Part shown: piece by piece, positions 6,598 through 13,538 of the stretch
Layout: every line of letters starts with the position of its first letter
Position numbering within the stretch: position 1 is the first letter of the stretch
NCBI GenBank assembly: GCA_021786135.1
Contig: JAJYNV010000068.1
Location: 1-15,826, forward strand
DNA: 15,826 nt
Direction of reading: 5' to 3'
Source: Bacillota bacterium
Lineage (GTDB): Bacteria; Bacillota; Sulfobacillia; JAJZYS01; JAJYTV01
Made by a program: the position numbers and the translations under genes
Notes under the pieces: model-generated
The model's input: only the letters and a program-made list of their open reading frames with translations
What the model was told of the DNA's origin: nothing
Databases searched by the model: none

Positions 6598-7895
6598 CCG
6601 GCCGCGCCCTGCGCTGGCTCATGCCCGGACTGCGCTTCAAGCGCTGGCTGGGTCTGCTGATCGTCGCCGTGGCGCTGGCGGCGGTCGGGGCGGTTCTGCT
6701 GGTCCACGCCTGGGGCGTGCCGCACCAGCGCATCAGCCAGGATGTCGCCTTGATGCTGGTCGGGCTTGTGGTCGGCATCTACGCGGTGCGCCAGCTGATC
6801 ATGTCGGTCGTGACTGCGCTGGTCCCGAGCGAACAGGGCGAAATCGCCGAGTCGTACTGGCGGGCCCGCATGCTCCTGCGTGGACCGCGCATCGTGGCGC
6901 TCGGCGGGGGAACGGGTCTGCCCGTGCTGCTGCGCGGCCTCAAGCAGTACAGTTCGAACATCACCGCCATCGTCGCCGTCACAGATGACGGCGGCAGTTC
7001 GGGCCGCCTGCGCGGCGAGCTGGGAGTCCCACCGCCGGGTGACTTGCGCAACTGCCTGCTGGCGCTTGCCGAGACGGAACCGCTGCTCGAGCGGCTCTTC
7101 CAATACCGCTTCGATACAGGCGAAGGACTCTCGGGCCATGCGTTCGGCAATCTGTTCCTGGCGGCGATGTGCACCGTCACGGGCGACCTGCAGGAGGCCA
7201 TCCGGGCCTCGAGCCGCGTGCTTGCCGTGCGCGGCCAGGTGCTGCCGGCGACCGACGATCAGGTTGTCCTGCGCGCAGAGCTCGAGGACGGACGCGTTAT
7301 CGAGGGCGAATCTCGCATCCCCGAGGCCCGCGGCGTCGTGCGGAGGGTCCTGCTCGCCCCGGAGTCCGCGGGGCCCACCAGGGAAGCCTTGCAGGCGATC
7401 GCCGAGGCGGACATCATCGTGCTCGCGCCTGGTTCGCTGTTCACCAGCCTGATGCCGAACCTTCTGGTGCACGGCATTGCCGATGCCATCCGCGGCTCGC
7501 GCGCTATGCGCTTCTACGTCCAGAACATCATGACGCAGCCTGGCGAGACCGATGGCATGAGCGCCGCGCAGCACCTCGCCGCGATCAATGAGCACGCGGG
7601 CGCGGGCCTCGTCGACTGCGTGGTTCTCAACGAGACGGAACTCGACCCGGAGACGGCCGCACGCTATCGCGAGCGCGACGCCGCGGTCGTGCCGTGGAAC
7701 CAGCAGGAACTGGCGGCGGCGGGGTACGAGGTTTGCGCCGGTCCCCTCCTCGCCCAGGACAGCAGATATGCCTGGCATGACCCGCAGGCCGTCGCGCGCC
7801 TCATCCTGCAGCGGTGGTCGCGCCGGCGCCCAGAGCCTGGACGCCTCATGGATGTCCTCATGCTGCGTGACCAGCTGCGCGCTGAACAGCGATGA
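6594..7895 (+). CDS. yvcK: YvcK/GlmR family protein with N-terminal membrane anchor
   Basis: YvcK (GlmR, CofD-like fold) binds UDP-sugars and, in Bacillus subtilis, promotes amino-sugar precursor synthesis during gluconeogenic growth; it also affects cell shape and wall integrity. The core from about residue 97 shows VALGGGTGLPVLLRGLK, the DDGGSSGRLR motif (131-140), PPPGDLRNCLLALA and SGHAFGNLFLAAM. Bacillus YvcK starts directly at the GGGTG strand in about 320 residues, whereas this protein has 433 because of an extra N-terminal region of about 95 residues. That region carries two hydrophobic segments (about 18-38 and 50-73) and should anchor it in the membrane. The GTG start overlaps the rapZ stop (GTGA), and its own stop overlaps the whiA ATG (ATGA). 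Confidence 0.95.
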   Translation: MTGRALRWLMPGLRFKRWLGLLIVAVALAAVGAVLLVHAWGVPHQRISQDVALMLVGLVVGIYAVRQLIMSVVTALVPSEQGEIAESYWRARMLLRGPRIVALGGGTGLPVLLRGLKQYSSNITAIVAVTDDGGSSGRLRGELGVPPPGDLRNCLLALAETEPLLERLFQYRFDTGEGLSGHAFGNLFLAAMCTVTGDLQEAIRASSRVLAVRGQVLPATDDQVVLRAELEDGRVIEGESRIPEARGVVRRVLLAPESAGPTREALQAIAEADIIVLAPGSLFTSLMPNLLVHGIADAIRGSRAMRFYVQNIMTQPGETDGMSAAQHLAAINEHAGAGLVDCVVLNETELDPETAARYRERDAAVVPWNQQELAAAGYEVCAGPLLAQDSRYAWHDPQAVARLILQRWSRRRPEPGRLMDVLMLRDQLRAEQR

Positions 7896-8797
7896 GGGGG
7901 CAACTGAGCCAGACGCTCAAGGTGAAAGAGGAGATCCTCGCCGGTACGCACGCGAAGGCCTTCGAGCGCGGCCTCTTGCGCGGTCTGATCGACGCCGGCC
8001 TCACATCGCTGGCGGACGGGACGCCCGCAGTGGCCATGGATCTTGCGCGCACGGCGCGCGTGGCGCATCGCATCGCCGCGGATCAGCTGCACCTGGACGC
8101 GATCGTGCTCATGCGCCGCGGTGGGGCGCGCGGCCGACGTTTCCTGCTGGCCTTTTCCGGCGGGCAGGAGGCCCTGGCAAACTTGACGGAACTGCCGCCG
8201 CAGCGCCTGAGCGCACTCGAGCGGCGCGGCTATGTTGCAGGTCTCTTCCTGGCAGCCGGCAGCCTGACGCCGCCGAGCACCGGGTACCTGTTCGAACTGC
8301 GCCTGGCGAGACCGTCTGCCGTGGCGGCGGCCGAAGCGCTGCTCGAGGGTTTTGGTCTCCTGCCGCACAGGCGCCTCAGGCGGGAGTACAGCGTCGTCTA
8401 CCTGCGCGGAGGCGACCAGCTGGCTGAGGCCCTGACGCTCATCCATGCGCAGGAGGCGCGGTTACGACTCGAGGATGTCCGCAGCGTACGCAGCATGCGC
8501 GGGACGGTGAATCGCCTCGTCAACGCCGAGTCCGCCAACGTCGAGAAATCGGTGCGGGCCGCCATCGCGCACGGGGAGTGGATCAGGCGGTTCGCGGCCC
8601 GACGCGGCCTCGAGAGCCTGCCGCCGAAGCTGCGCGCCGCGGCGCAGGCGCGCCTCGACGACCCGGAGGCGCCGCTCGAGGAGATCGGCAGGCGTCTCGG
8701 CCTCACGAAGGCGGGCATCCACTACCGGCTGCGGCGCATCGCCGAGTTGGCGCGCTCGACTGAGGACGATAACGAGGACCCCGGGAGGATGCTCTAG
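7892..8797 (+). CDS. whiA: WhiA DNA-binding regulator
   Basis: WhiA has an N-terminal fold related to LAGLIDADG homing endonucleases and a C-terminal helix-turn-helix. It is a sporulation regulator in Streptomyces and influences cell division or chromosome segregation in Bacillus. The 301 residues are slightly short for the family. Visible motifs are an N-terminal LKVKEEI, the LAGLIDADG-like RGYVAGLFLAAGSLTPPS..YLFEL, and the conserved RGTVNRLVNAESANVEKSV. The C-terminal HTH is PLEEIGRRLGLTKAGIHYRLRRIAEL, matching the usual sLkELg...SKSGvnHRLrkl pattern. It diverges from well-known WhiA proteins but keeps all landmarks. The start ATG overlaps the yvcK stop (ATGA). The lipoprotein gene follows after two bases. 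Confidence 0.94.
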   Translation: MRGQLSQTLKVKEEILAGTHAKAFERGLLRGLIDAGLTSLADGTPAVAMDLARTARVAHRIAADQLHLDAIVLMRRGGARGRRFLLAFSGGQEALANLTELPPQRLSALERRGYVAGLFLAAGSLTPPSTGYLFELRLARPSAVAAAEALLEGFGLLPHRRLRREYSVVYLRGGDQLAEALTLIHAQEARLRLEDVRSVRSMRGTVNRLVNAESANVEKSVRAAIAHGEWIRRFAARRGLESLPPKLRAAAQARLDDPEAPLEEIGRRLGLTKAGIHYRLRRIAELARSTEDDNEDPGRML

Positions 8798-8799
8798 CT

Positions 8800-10395
8800 G
8801 TGCAAAGGAACCTGCGTTTCCTACGGCCGATACTCGCTCTTCTGGCCGCCGCAGTCCTGGTGCAGGGTTGCGGCAGCCACTCCGCCGCCGTAGCGCGGCA
8901 GCCGCTCGGCAGCCTGCGGCTGGCGCTCGTCAGGCGGCCGACCAGCATCAACCCGCTTGCCCTCTCGGACGCGAGCGGCGTCGCACTCGACAGCCTGATC
9001 TACGACGGGCTCGTCCGCATAGCGCCGAACCTCGAGCCACGACCTGACCTCGCAAAGAGTTGGAGCGTCTCAGCAGACGGGCGCCTCTACACGTTCCATC
9101 TCAATCCCAAGGCGCGTTGGCAGGACGGCAAGAAGGTGACGGCGCAGGATGTCGCCTTCAGCCTCAGGACCTATCGCGACCCGGCCAATGGCTCGGCACT
9201 CGCGCAAGAGCTGCAGGTCGTGAAGGCGGTGCGTACCCTCGGGACCTACACCGTACAGATTGCGCTCATGCGACCCTATGCGCCGTTCCTGGCGCAGGTG
9301 GCGAGCTTGCCCGTCCTGCCCGAGCATCTGCTCAAGGCGGTGGGCGCGGGGAAGGCCTTGCTCGCTCAGCCGGAACTGACGGCGCATCCGATCGGAAGCG
9401 GCCCTTTCCGCCTCGTGCGTTTGATCGCCTCGGGAGCCCTGCTCGTGCGCAATCCGCACTACTTCCTCGGCGCGCCGCGGCTTGCAAGCGTTCACCTCGT
9501 GTTCAGCCCGTCCGCGACGGCGGCGCTCGAGGCATTGCGGCAGGGCAAGGTCGATTACGCGCCCGTGCCGGATCTCGATGCCACCGCGGTATCCACCTGG
9601 CCTGGCATTCGCCTGCAGCACACGGTGGCGCTCCAGTTCGCGTCGATCGTGTGGAACGTGGACCTGCCGCCGTTTTCGAGCCCGGCCGTGCGGCGAGCCC
9701 TCTACTTTGCCGTCGATCGGAAGAAGATCGTCGCAACGGCACTCGGTGGCTACGGCAGCCTGAGTGATGGCCCCGTGCCGCCGTCCTCCTGGGCGTACGA
9801 CCCCGCCATCGGACACCGCCCCTACGATCCCAGGAAGGCGCTCTCGATCCTGGCGTCGCTCGGCTGGCATCAGGTGCACGGTGTGCTGCGGGGCCCCACC
9901 GGTCAACCGCTGCGCCTCAGCATCCTGACGACCCAGGGGGTCGCGTCGCGCACGATGGCACTCGGCCTCCTCGTGCGCGGCCTGGAGGCGATCGGTGTGC
10001 AGGTGACGGTGCACAGCGAGGTCTTCTCCCGTTTCCTCGATGACTACATCGCGGGCAACTTTGAGGCCGCCTTCGTGGAACGCGGACTTACCGCCGATCC
10101 GGACGTCACCTCATACTTCGGCTCGCCGCAGATCAACAGTTCCGGCGAGAATGCCGGCCTATACAACGACAAGACGGTCGATCAGACCCTGGTGGCCGAA
10201 CGCGATGCCTTGGACCAGTCGGGTAGACGCGCGGCCATTTGGCAGATGCAGCAGGCCATGGCTGTGAATCCGCCCGCCTTGTTCCTGTACTTTCCGTACG
10301 ATGTTGTCGCGCTTTCGCGCCATGTCGGCCACTTTGCCATCGATCCGACCGGTGCATTCTGGAACGCGCAGATTTGGCAGAAGCTGACGCCGTGA
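8800..10395 (+). CDS. Peptide/nickel-type ABC transporter substrate-binding lipoprotein (SBP family 5)
   Basis: A 531-residue extracellular solute-binding protein of the DppA/OppA family (PF00496), which delivers peptides, nickel or other solutes to an ABC permease. The N-terminus has basic residues, a hydrophobic run and a lipobox LVQGC with the lipidated C24, so it should be tethered outside the membrane. Family landmarks include INPLALSDASG.ALDSLIYDGLV near the start, then LAKSWSVSADGRLYTFHLNPKARWQDGKKVTAQDVAFSL, and GSGPFRLVR. GTG 8800 is chosen because GGGAGGA (8783-8789) precedes it and the signal peptide begins immediately. It starts two bases after the whiA stop. No permease or ATPase genes are in the window, so the transporter it serves, and hence its ligand, are unknown. 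Confidence 0.93.
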   Translation: MQRNLRFLRPILALLAAAVLVQGCGSHSAAVARQPLGSLRLALVRRPTSINPLALSDASGVALDSLIYDGLVRIAPNLEPRPDLAKSWSVSADGRLYTFHLNPKARWQDGKKVTAQDVAFSLRTYRDPANGSALAQELQVVKAVRTLGTYTVQIALMRPYAPFLAQVASLPVLPEHLLKAVGAGKALLAQPELTAHPIGSGPFRLVRLIASGALLVRNPHYFLGAPRLASVHLVFSPSATAALEALRQGKVDYAPVPDLDATAVSTWPGIRLQHTVALQFASIVWNVDLPPFSSPAVRRALYFAVDRKKIVATALGGYGSLSDGPVPPSSWAYDPAIGHRPYDPRKALSILASLGWHQVHGVLRGPTGQPLRLSILTTQGVASRTMALGLLVRGLEAIGVQVTVHSEVFSRFLDDYIAGNFEAAFVERGLTADPDVTSYFGSPQINSSGENAGLYNDKTVDQTLVAERDALDQSGRRAAIWQMQQAMAVNPPALFLYFPYDVVALSRHVGHFAIDPTGAFWNAQIWQKLTP

Positions 10396-10578
10396 TCATC
10401 CGTGCGGATGAGCGAGACGTTCGGAGCCAGCGTGCGAGGGTGATCTACACCTGTCAGCGCCGAACAGGAGGTGGGATGGGGCATGTACCCGCAAGCACGC
10501 GTCTTTCACTTGTGAACTTGTGCTACAATGAGCACGGTTTCCGCTTGGCACGCGCAACTTGGCGAAGTGGGTGATCAT
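10396..10578 (+). promoter_or_regulatory. Control region before the polyprenyl synthase-rex operon, with extended -10 and Rex-like half-site
   Basis: The clearest promoter element is an extended -10, TGCTACAAT (10521-10529), with only a weak -35 about 17 bases upstream (near 10501-10506). Immediately upstream are the palindrome TTCACTTGTGAA (10505-10516) and a perfect Rex half-site TTGTGAA (10510-10516). The sequence ACTTGTG occurs twice, 8 bases apart (10508-10514 and 10516-10522). The implied transcript start near 10536 leaves about 43 bases before the TTG start at 10579. A short ORF with a very good ribosome site (10476-10574) occupies much of the region. No convincing terminator follows the lipoprotein gene, so read-through from the upstream operon is possible. 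Confidence 0.5.
10476..10574 (+). CDS. Possible 32-residue leader ORF upstream of polyprenyl synthase
   Basis: AGGAGGTG (10466-10473), a near-perfect anti-16S match, lies four bases (counted from AGGAGG) before ATG 10476. This opens a 32-codon frame beginning MGHVPASTRLSLVNLCYNEH and ending with TGA at 10572-10574. That stop falls inside the ribosome site of the next gene, four bases before its TTG start, a layout that suits translational coupling. The peptide resembles nothing I know, has no clear membrane segment, and the candidate -10 lies within it, so it would need read-through or an upstream promoter to be expressed. It may be chance. Confidence 0.25.
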   Translation: MGHVPASTRLSLVNLCYNEHGFRLARATWRSG

Positions 10579-11550
10579 TTGGACCTTCGGTCGGTGTTCG
10601 CGGACATCGCGACCGACCTCTCGGACGTGGAGCGGTATCTGGGTCAGATCCTGGACGAGGGGCCGCAAGCTGTACGAGATGCGGCTTCGCACCTCTTCAA
10701 GGCTGGGGGCAAGCGCCTCAGGCCTGCCCTAGTGCTGTTCGGGGCCAAGTTCGGCCAGTACCGTTACGCCGACGTTCGAGATGTGGCGGCGGCGGCAGAA
10801 CTCATTCATATGGCAACGCTGGTGCACGACGACATCATCGACCAGGCGGACGTCCGACGCGGCCAGCCCACGGTGCACGCTCTGTGGGGCGAGCAGGCGG
10901 CCGTGCTCACGGGCGACTACCTCTTTGCCAAGGCCTTTTCGTTGCTTTCTGAGGCTCCCGTGGCATCGGTCGTCGGCGTGATGGCCGATGTGGTCTACCG
11001 CATGTGCTCGGGCGAGATCGCCCAGAACGTGTCGGCGCGCGACAACGCCCTGCCGGACGAAACGCAGTATCTGGATCGCATCGCTGCAAAGACGGCGGTG
11101 TTCATCGCCCAGAGCTGCCGGGCGGGAGCCATGGCCTGCCGCGCCGATACGGGCGTGCAGCAGGCGCTCTACGACTACGGCTATGCCATGGGCATGGGCT
11201 TCCAGATCGTCGATGATCTCCTGGACCTCACCGCTGAGCCAAAGACATTTGGCAAGGCGATCGGGTCGGATCTCAGGGCCCACGTCATCACGCTGCCGGT
11301 CATCCACGGTCTCAAGGCCTCCCAGCGCCGGTCGGAGCTGCGGAGCATCGCGGAAGGTTCCGAGGTCAGCGGCGACTCGGTGCGCACGGTGCGAGAGATC
11401 CTTGAACGCGCCGGCAGCTTCACCTATGCCGAGGATCTGGCGAAGAACTTCATCGCACAGGCGAAGCAGAGCCTCCAGGCCCTCTGCGACCTGCCCGCGC
11501 GGACGTCGCTCCTGGCCATGGCGGACTTTGTGCTGGAGCGTCAGTTGTGA
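10579..11550 (+). CDS. Long-chain polyprenyl diphosphate synthase (heptaprenyl diphosphate synthase component II-like)
   Basis: A trans-prenyltransferase that extends allylic diphosphates with isopentenyl diphosphate, probably to make the menaquinone side chain. The 323 residues fit HepT/IspB-type enzymes. Motifs are GGKRLRP (43-49), the first Asp-rich motif DDIID (84-88) and the second DDLLD (212-216). Small residues A79 and T80 just before the first motif are typical of long-chain enzymes. TTG 10579 is chosen over ATG 10528 for three reasons: AAGTGGGTGATC (10565-10576) is an excellent ribosome site, the family begins MxLxxxYxxIxxDLxxVE as here (MDLRSVFADIATDLSDVE), and the ATG at 10528 lies inside a candidate -10. 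Its partner HepS is not in the window. The stop overlaps the rex GTG (GTGA). Confidence 0.93.
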   Translation: MDLRSVFADIATDLSDVERYLGQILDEGPQAVRDAASHLFKAGGKRLRPALVLFGAKFGQYRYADVRDVAAAAELIHMATLVHDDIIDQADVRRGQPTVHALWGEQAAVLTGDYLFAKAFSLLSEAPVASVVGVMADVVYRMCSGEIAQNVSARDNALPDETQYLDRIAAKTAVFIAQSCRAGAMACRADTGVQQALYDYGYAMGMGFQIVDDLLDLTAEPKTFGKAIGSDLRAHVITLPVIHGLKASQRRSELRSIAEGSEVSGDSVRTVREILERAGSFTYAEDLAKNFIAQAKQSLQALCDLPARTSLLAMADFVLERQL

Positions 11551-12188
11551 AGCCCCTACGGAAGGTGCCGGCCGTTGCGGTACGGCGCCTGCCCCTCTAC
11601 CTGCGCGTGCTCGAGGAGCTCACGCGCGAGAGCATAGAGGTCACGTCGTCCGCCGACCTCGCCCGCAGGTCGGGCTATTCGTCCGAGCAGATCCGCAAGG
11701 ATCTCGCCTATTTCGGGGCTTTCGGAACGCGCGGACTGGGCTATGACGTGGCCCAGCTAAGCCAGCAGCTGCGGCGCATCCTGGGACTCACAGGTCCTGT
11801 GCCTGTGGCGCTGGTTGGCGCGGGCAACCTTGGCACCGCCCTCATCCACTACACGTCGCGCAATTCGCGCGACGCTTTTGTAGCTGCGGTCTTTGACGAG
11901 GATGTGCGCAAAGTGGGCCAGGAGATCTCGGGCGTCATTGTGCAGCCCATGACGGAGCTCGTGGCGACCGTCAAGGAGCTGGGCGTGCGGATCGGCGTCA
12001 TCGCGGTGCCTGAGGAGAGCGCCCGCGAGGTTTTCGAACGCCTGTGCGACGCCGAGGTCACGGCTGTGCTCAACTTTGCACCGACGAAACTGGAGCGCAG
12101 GCAGGTGAGCGTGCAAAACGTCGATCTGACGACGGAACTGCAATCCCTCGCCTACTTTGCTCTCGGGGCGGGGGCGGACAGGCACTGA
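11547..12188 (+). CDS. rex: Redox-sensing transcriptional repressor Rex
   Basis: Rex is a homodimeric repressor that binds TTGTGAA-N4-TTCACAA-type operators and is released by NADH, so respiratory and fermentative genes follow the NADH/NAD+ ratio. The 213 residues match the family. The N-terminal winged helix spans about 10-75 and contains SSADLARRSGYSSEQIRKDL and FGTRGLGYDV. The Rossmann domain has GAGNLGTAL (91-99), an acidic end to the second strand (VFDED), IAVPEE and the C-terminal domain-swapped helix region LNFAP....VQNVDLTTELQSLAYF. The GTG start overlaps the polyprenyl synthase stop (GTGA), so the two are surely co-expressed. A Rex-like half-site lies at the promoter of this operon, which suggests autoregulation (inference). 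Confidence 0.97.
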   Translation: MKPLRKVPAVAVRRLPLYLRVLEELTRESIEVTSSADLARRSGYSSEQIRKDLAYFGAFGTRGLGYDVAQLSQQLRRILGLTGPVPVALVGAGNLGTALIHYTSRNSRDAFVAAVFDEDVRKVGQEISGVIVQPMTELVATVKELGVRIGVIAVPEESAREVFERLCDAEVTAVLNFAPTKLERRQVSVQNVDLTTELQSLAYFALGAGADRH

Positions 12189-12697
12189 TGGTGGAACAGT
12201 GGATGGCTGTGGATGAGAAGCCCGAGCCTGTGACTGGTGTGCGCGTGGAGCGGCACCCCGCGATCGCCTCGGCCGAGACGGGCGGCCGCTATCCTGCGCT
12301 CCTGGAGCCGCAGGAGGTGCATGTGCTGGGCCAAACGTTCCGCCTCGACCGGTTGCCGTATCTTCTGGCTCTGGAAGGGGACAAGCCGCTCGGAACGGTG
12401 TCGCTCGCCCTCTATGGCGATGACCTCGTGCTGCTTGGCTTCGAAGGTCAGCCGGGTCTGGGCTTGCCTGGCCTCTGCGAGTCCGTTCTGGTGGAGGCCG
12501 ACCGGGTGGGACGGGAGATCGGGCGGCGCAGACTTCTCGCGCCGTTGACCAACGCCGACCCGTTGCCGCTTTTCTATCTTCAGGCGGAAGGGTTCTCCGT
12601 CGCTGAGGTGACGACGTACAGCGGGCCGGAGCGCAGAGGGATTGCGGGCATCGTGGCCAGCCACGAACTCCTGCTCGAGCGGGCGATCGTGGAATAG
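12188..12697 (+). CDS. GNAT-like acetyltransferase-fold protein, divergent
   Basis: A 169-residue protein with weak but recognisable GNAT-fold features in its second half. A strand (DDLVLLGFEG) is followed by a long helix (LCESVLVEADRVGREIG), then RRRLLAPLTNADPLPLFYLQAEGFSVAEV, which mimics the NxxAxxFYxxxGF end of acetyltransferases. The acetyl-CoA pyrophosphate-binding Q/RxxGxG/A motif is degenerate (GQPGLGLPG), so catalytic activity is uncertain. The N-terminal third (about 1-50) has no clear counterpart. The start ATG shares one base with the rex stop (TGATG), and cdaA begins 19 bases after the stop, so it belongs to the rex-cdaA operon. A protein acetyltransferase or a non-catalytic GNAT relative are both possible. 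Confidence 0.7.
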   Translation: MVEQWMAVDEKPEPVTGVRVERHPAIASAETGGRYPALLEPQEVHVLGQTFRLDRLPYLLALEGDKPLGTVSLALYGDDLVLLGFEGQPGLGLPGLCESVLVEADRVGREIGRRRLLAPLTNADPLPLFYLQAEGFSVAEVTTYSGPERRGIAGIVASHELLLERAIVE

Positions 12698-12716
12698 GGC
12701 GAAGGGGGGGACGACC

Positions 12717-13535
12717 GTGCTGCTGACTGTGCAGAGCATGGGGCTCTGGGACTACGTTCGCGCGGTCCTCGACATCCTCATCGTCGCCTACCTTTTCTAC
12801 CGCACCTTCGCCGCCCTGCGTGGCACCCGCGCGATTCAGCTCGTCAAGGGCATCCTGCTGCTGGTCGTCGCCACGCAGATTGCCGGCTTCTTCTCCCTCA
12901 CCGCGACGCACTACGTCCTCCAGTACGCCGAACTGGCCCTGCTCGTCGCCGTGCCAGTCGTGTTCCAGCCGGAACTGCGCCGGGGGCTTGAGCAGATCGG
13001 GCGCAGCCGCATCTTCGGCGGGCAGGGGTTCCTGCACGACCTGACCGACGTCGCCTTCAGGCGCATGCTGGACGAGCTCGTCAAGGCGACGCGCATCCTC
13101 GCCAGCGACCACATCGGGGCCTTGATCGTGCTCGAAAGGGAGACGGGCCTCAAGGATCTGATCGAGACGGGCGTGCCGATCGATGCGCAGATCAGTTGGG
13201 AACTGATCGCGAACGTATTCACACCGCGCACGCCGCTGCACGATGGGGCGATGGTGGTGCGCGGGGACCGGGTGGTCGCCGCGGCCTGCTTTTTGCCGCT
13301 GTCCGAGACACTGGGCCCCGCATCCGAGTTCGGCACCCGCCACCACGCGGCGGTCGGGGTGAGCGAGCAGTCCGACGCCATAGCCGTCGTCGTCTCCGAG
13401 GAGACGGGCACGATTTCCCTCGCCGAGGGCGGCCGGCTCATCCGCCACCTCGACGAGTCGTCGCTGCGCCGGCTGCTGGAGGCTGCGCTGAGGCCGCCGG
13501 AACGCAAACCCATCCTGAATTTGCGGAGGGCGTAG
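12717..13535 (+). CDS. cdaA: Diadenylate cyclase CdaA (c-di-AMP synthase)
   Basis: CdaA condenses two ATP into cyclic di-AMP, the essential second messenger controlling potassium, osmolytes and wall homeostasis in many Gram-positive bacteria. The 272 residues match Bacillus CdaA (273). Three membrane segments lie at about 11-30, 41-60 and 66-84, followed by a coiled linker and the DAC domain. DAC motifs are LHDGAMVV (DGA at 176-178) and GTRHHAAVGVSE (RHH at 208-210), then VVVSEETGTIS. The second motif is usually RHR; here the last Arg is His. The start is GTG 12717, preceded by AAGGGGGGG (12702-12710); a frame open to 12642 runs into the previous gene and is not used. cdaR starts three bases after the stop, the usual cdaA-cdaR-glmM order. 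Confidence 0.97.
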   Translation: MLLTVQSMGLWDYVRAVLDILIVAYLFYRTFAALRGTRAIQLVKGILLLVVATQIAGFFSLTATHYVLQYAELALLVAVPVVFQPELRRGLEQIGRSRIFGGQGFLHDLTDVAFRRMLDELVKATRILASDHIGALIVLERETGLKDLIETGVPIDAQISWELIANVFTPRTPLHDGAMVVRGDRVVAAACFLPLSETLGPASEFGTRHHAAVGVSEQSDAIAVVVSEETGTISLAEGGRLIRHLDESSLRRLLEAALRPPERKPILNLRRA

Positions 13536-13538
13536 CAG

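Noticed and set aside
6306..7778. 490-codon open frame on the minus strand
   Set aside because: It is antisense to rapZ and yvcK and has no recognisable domain or ribosome site.
10397..10410. Hairpin CATCCG-TG-CGGATG after the lipoprotein gene as a terminator
   Set aside because: The loop is too small, the stem is short and no T-run follows.
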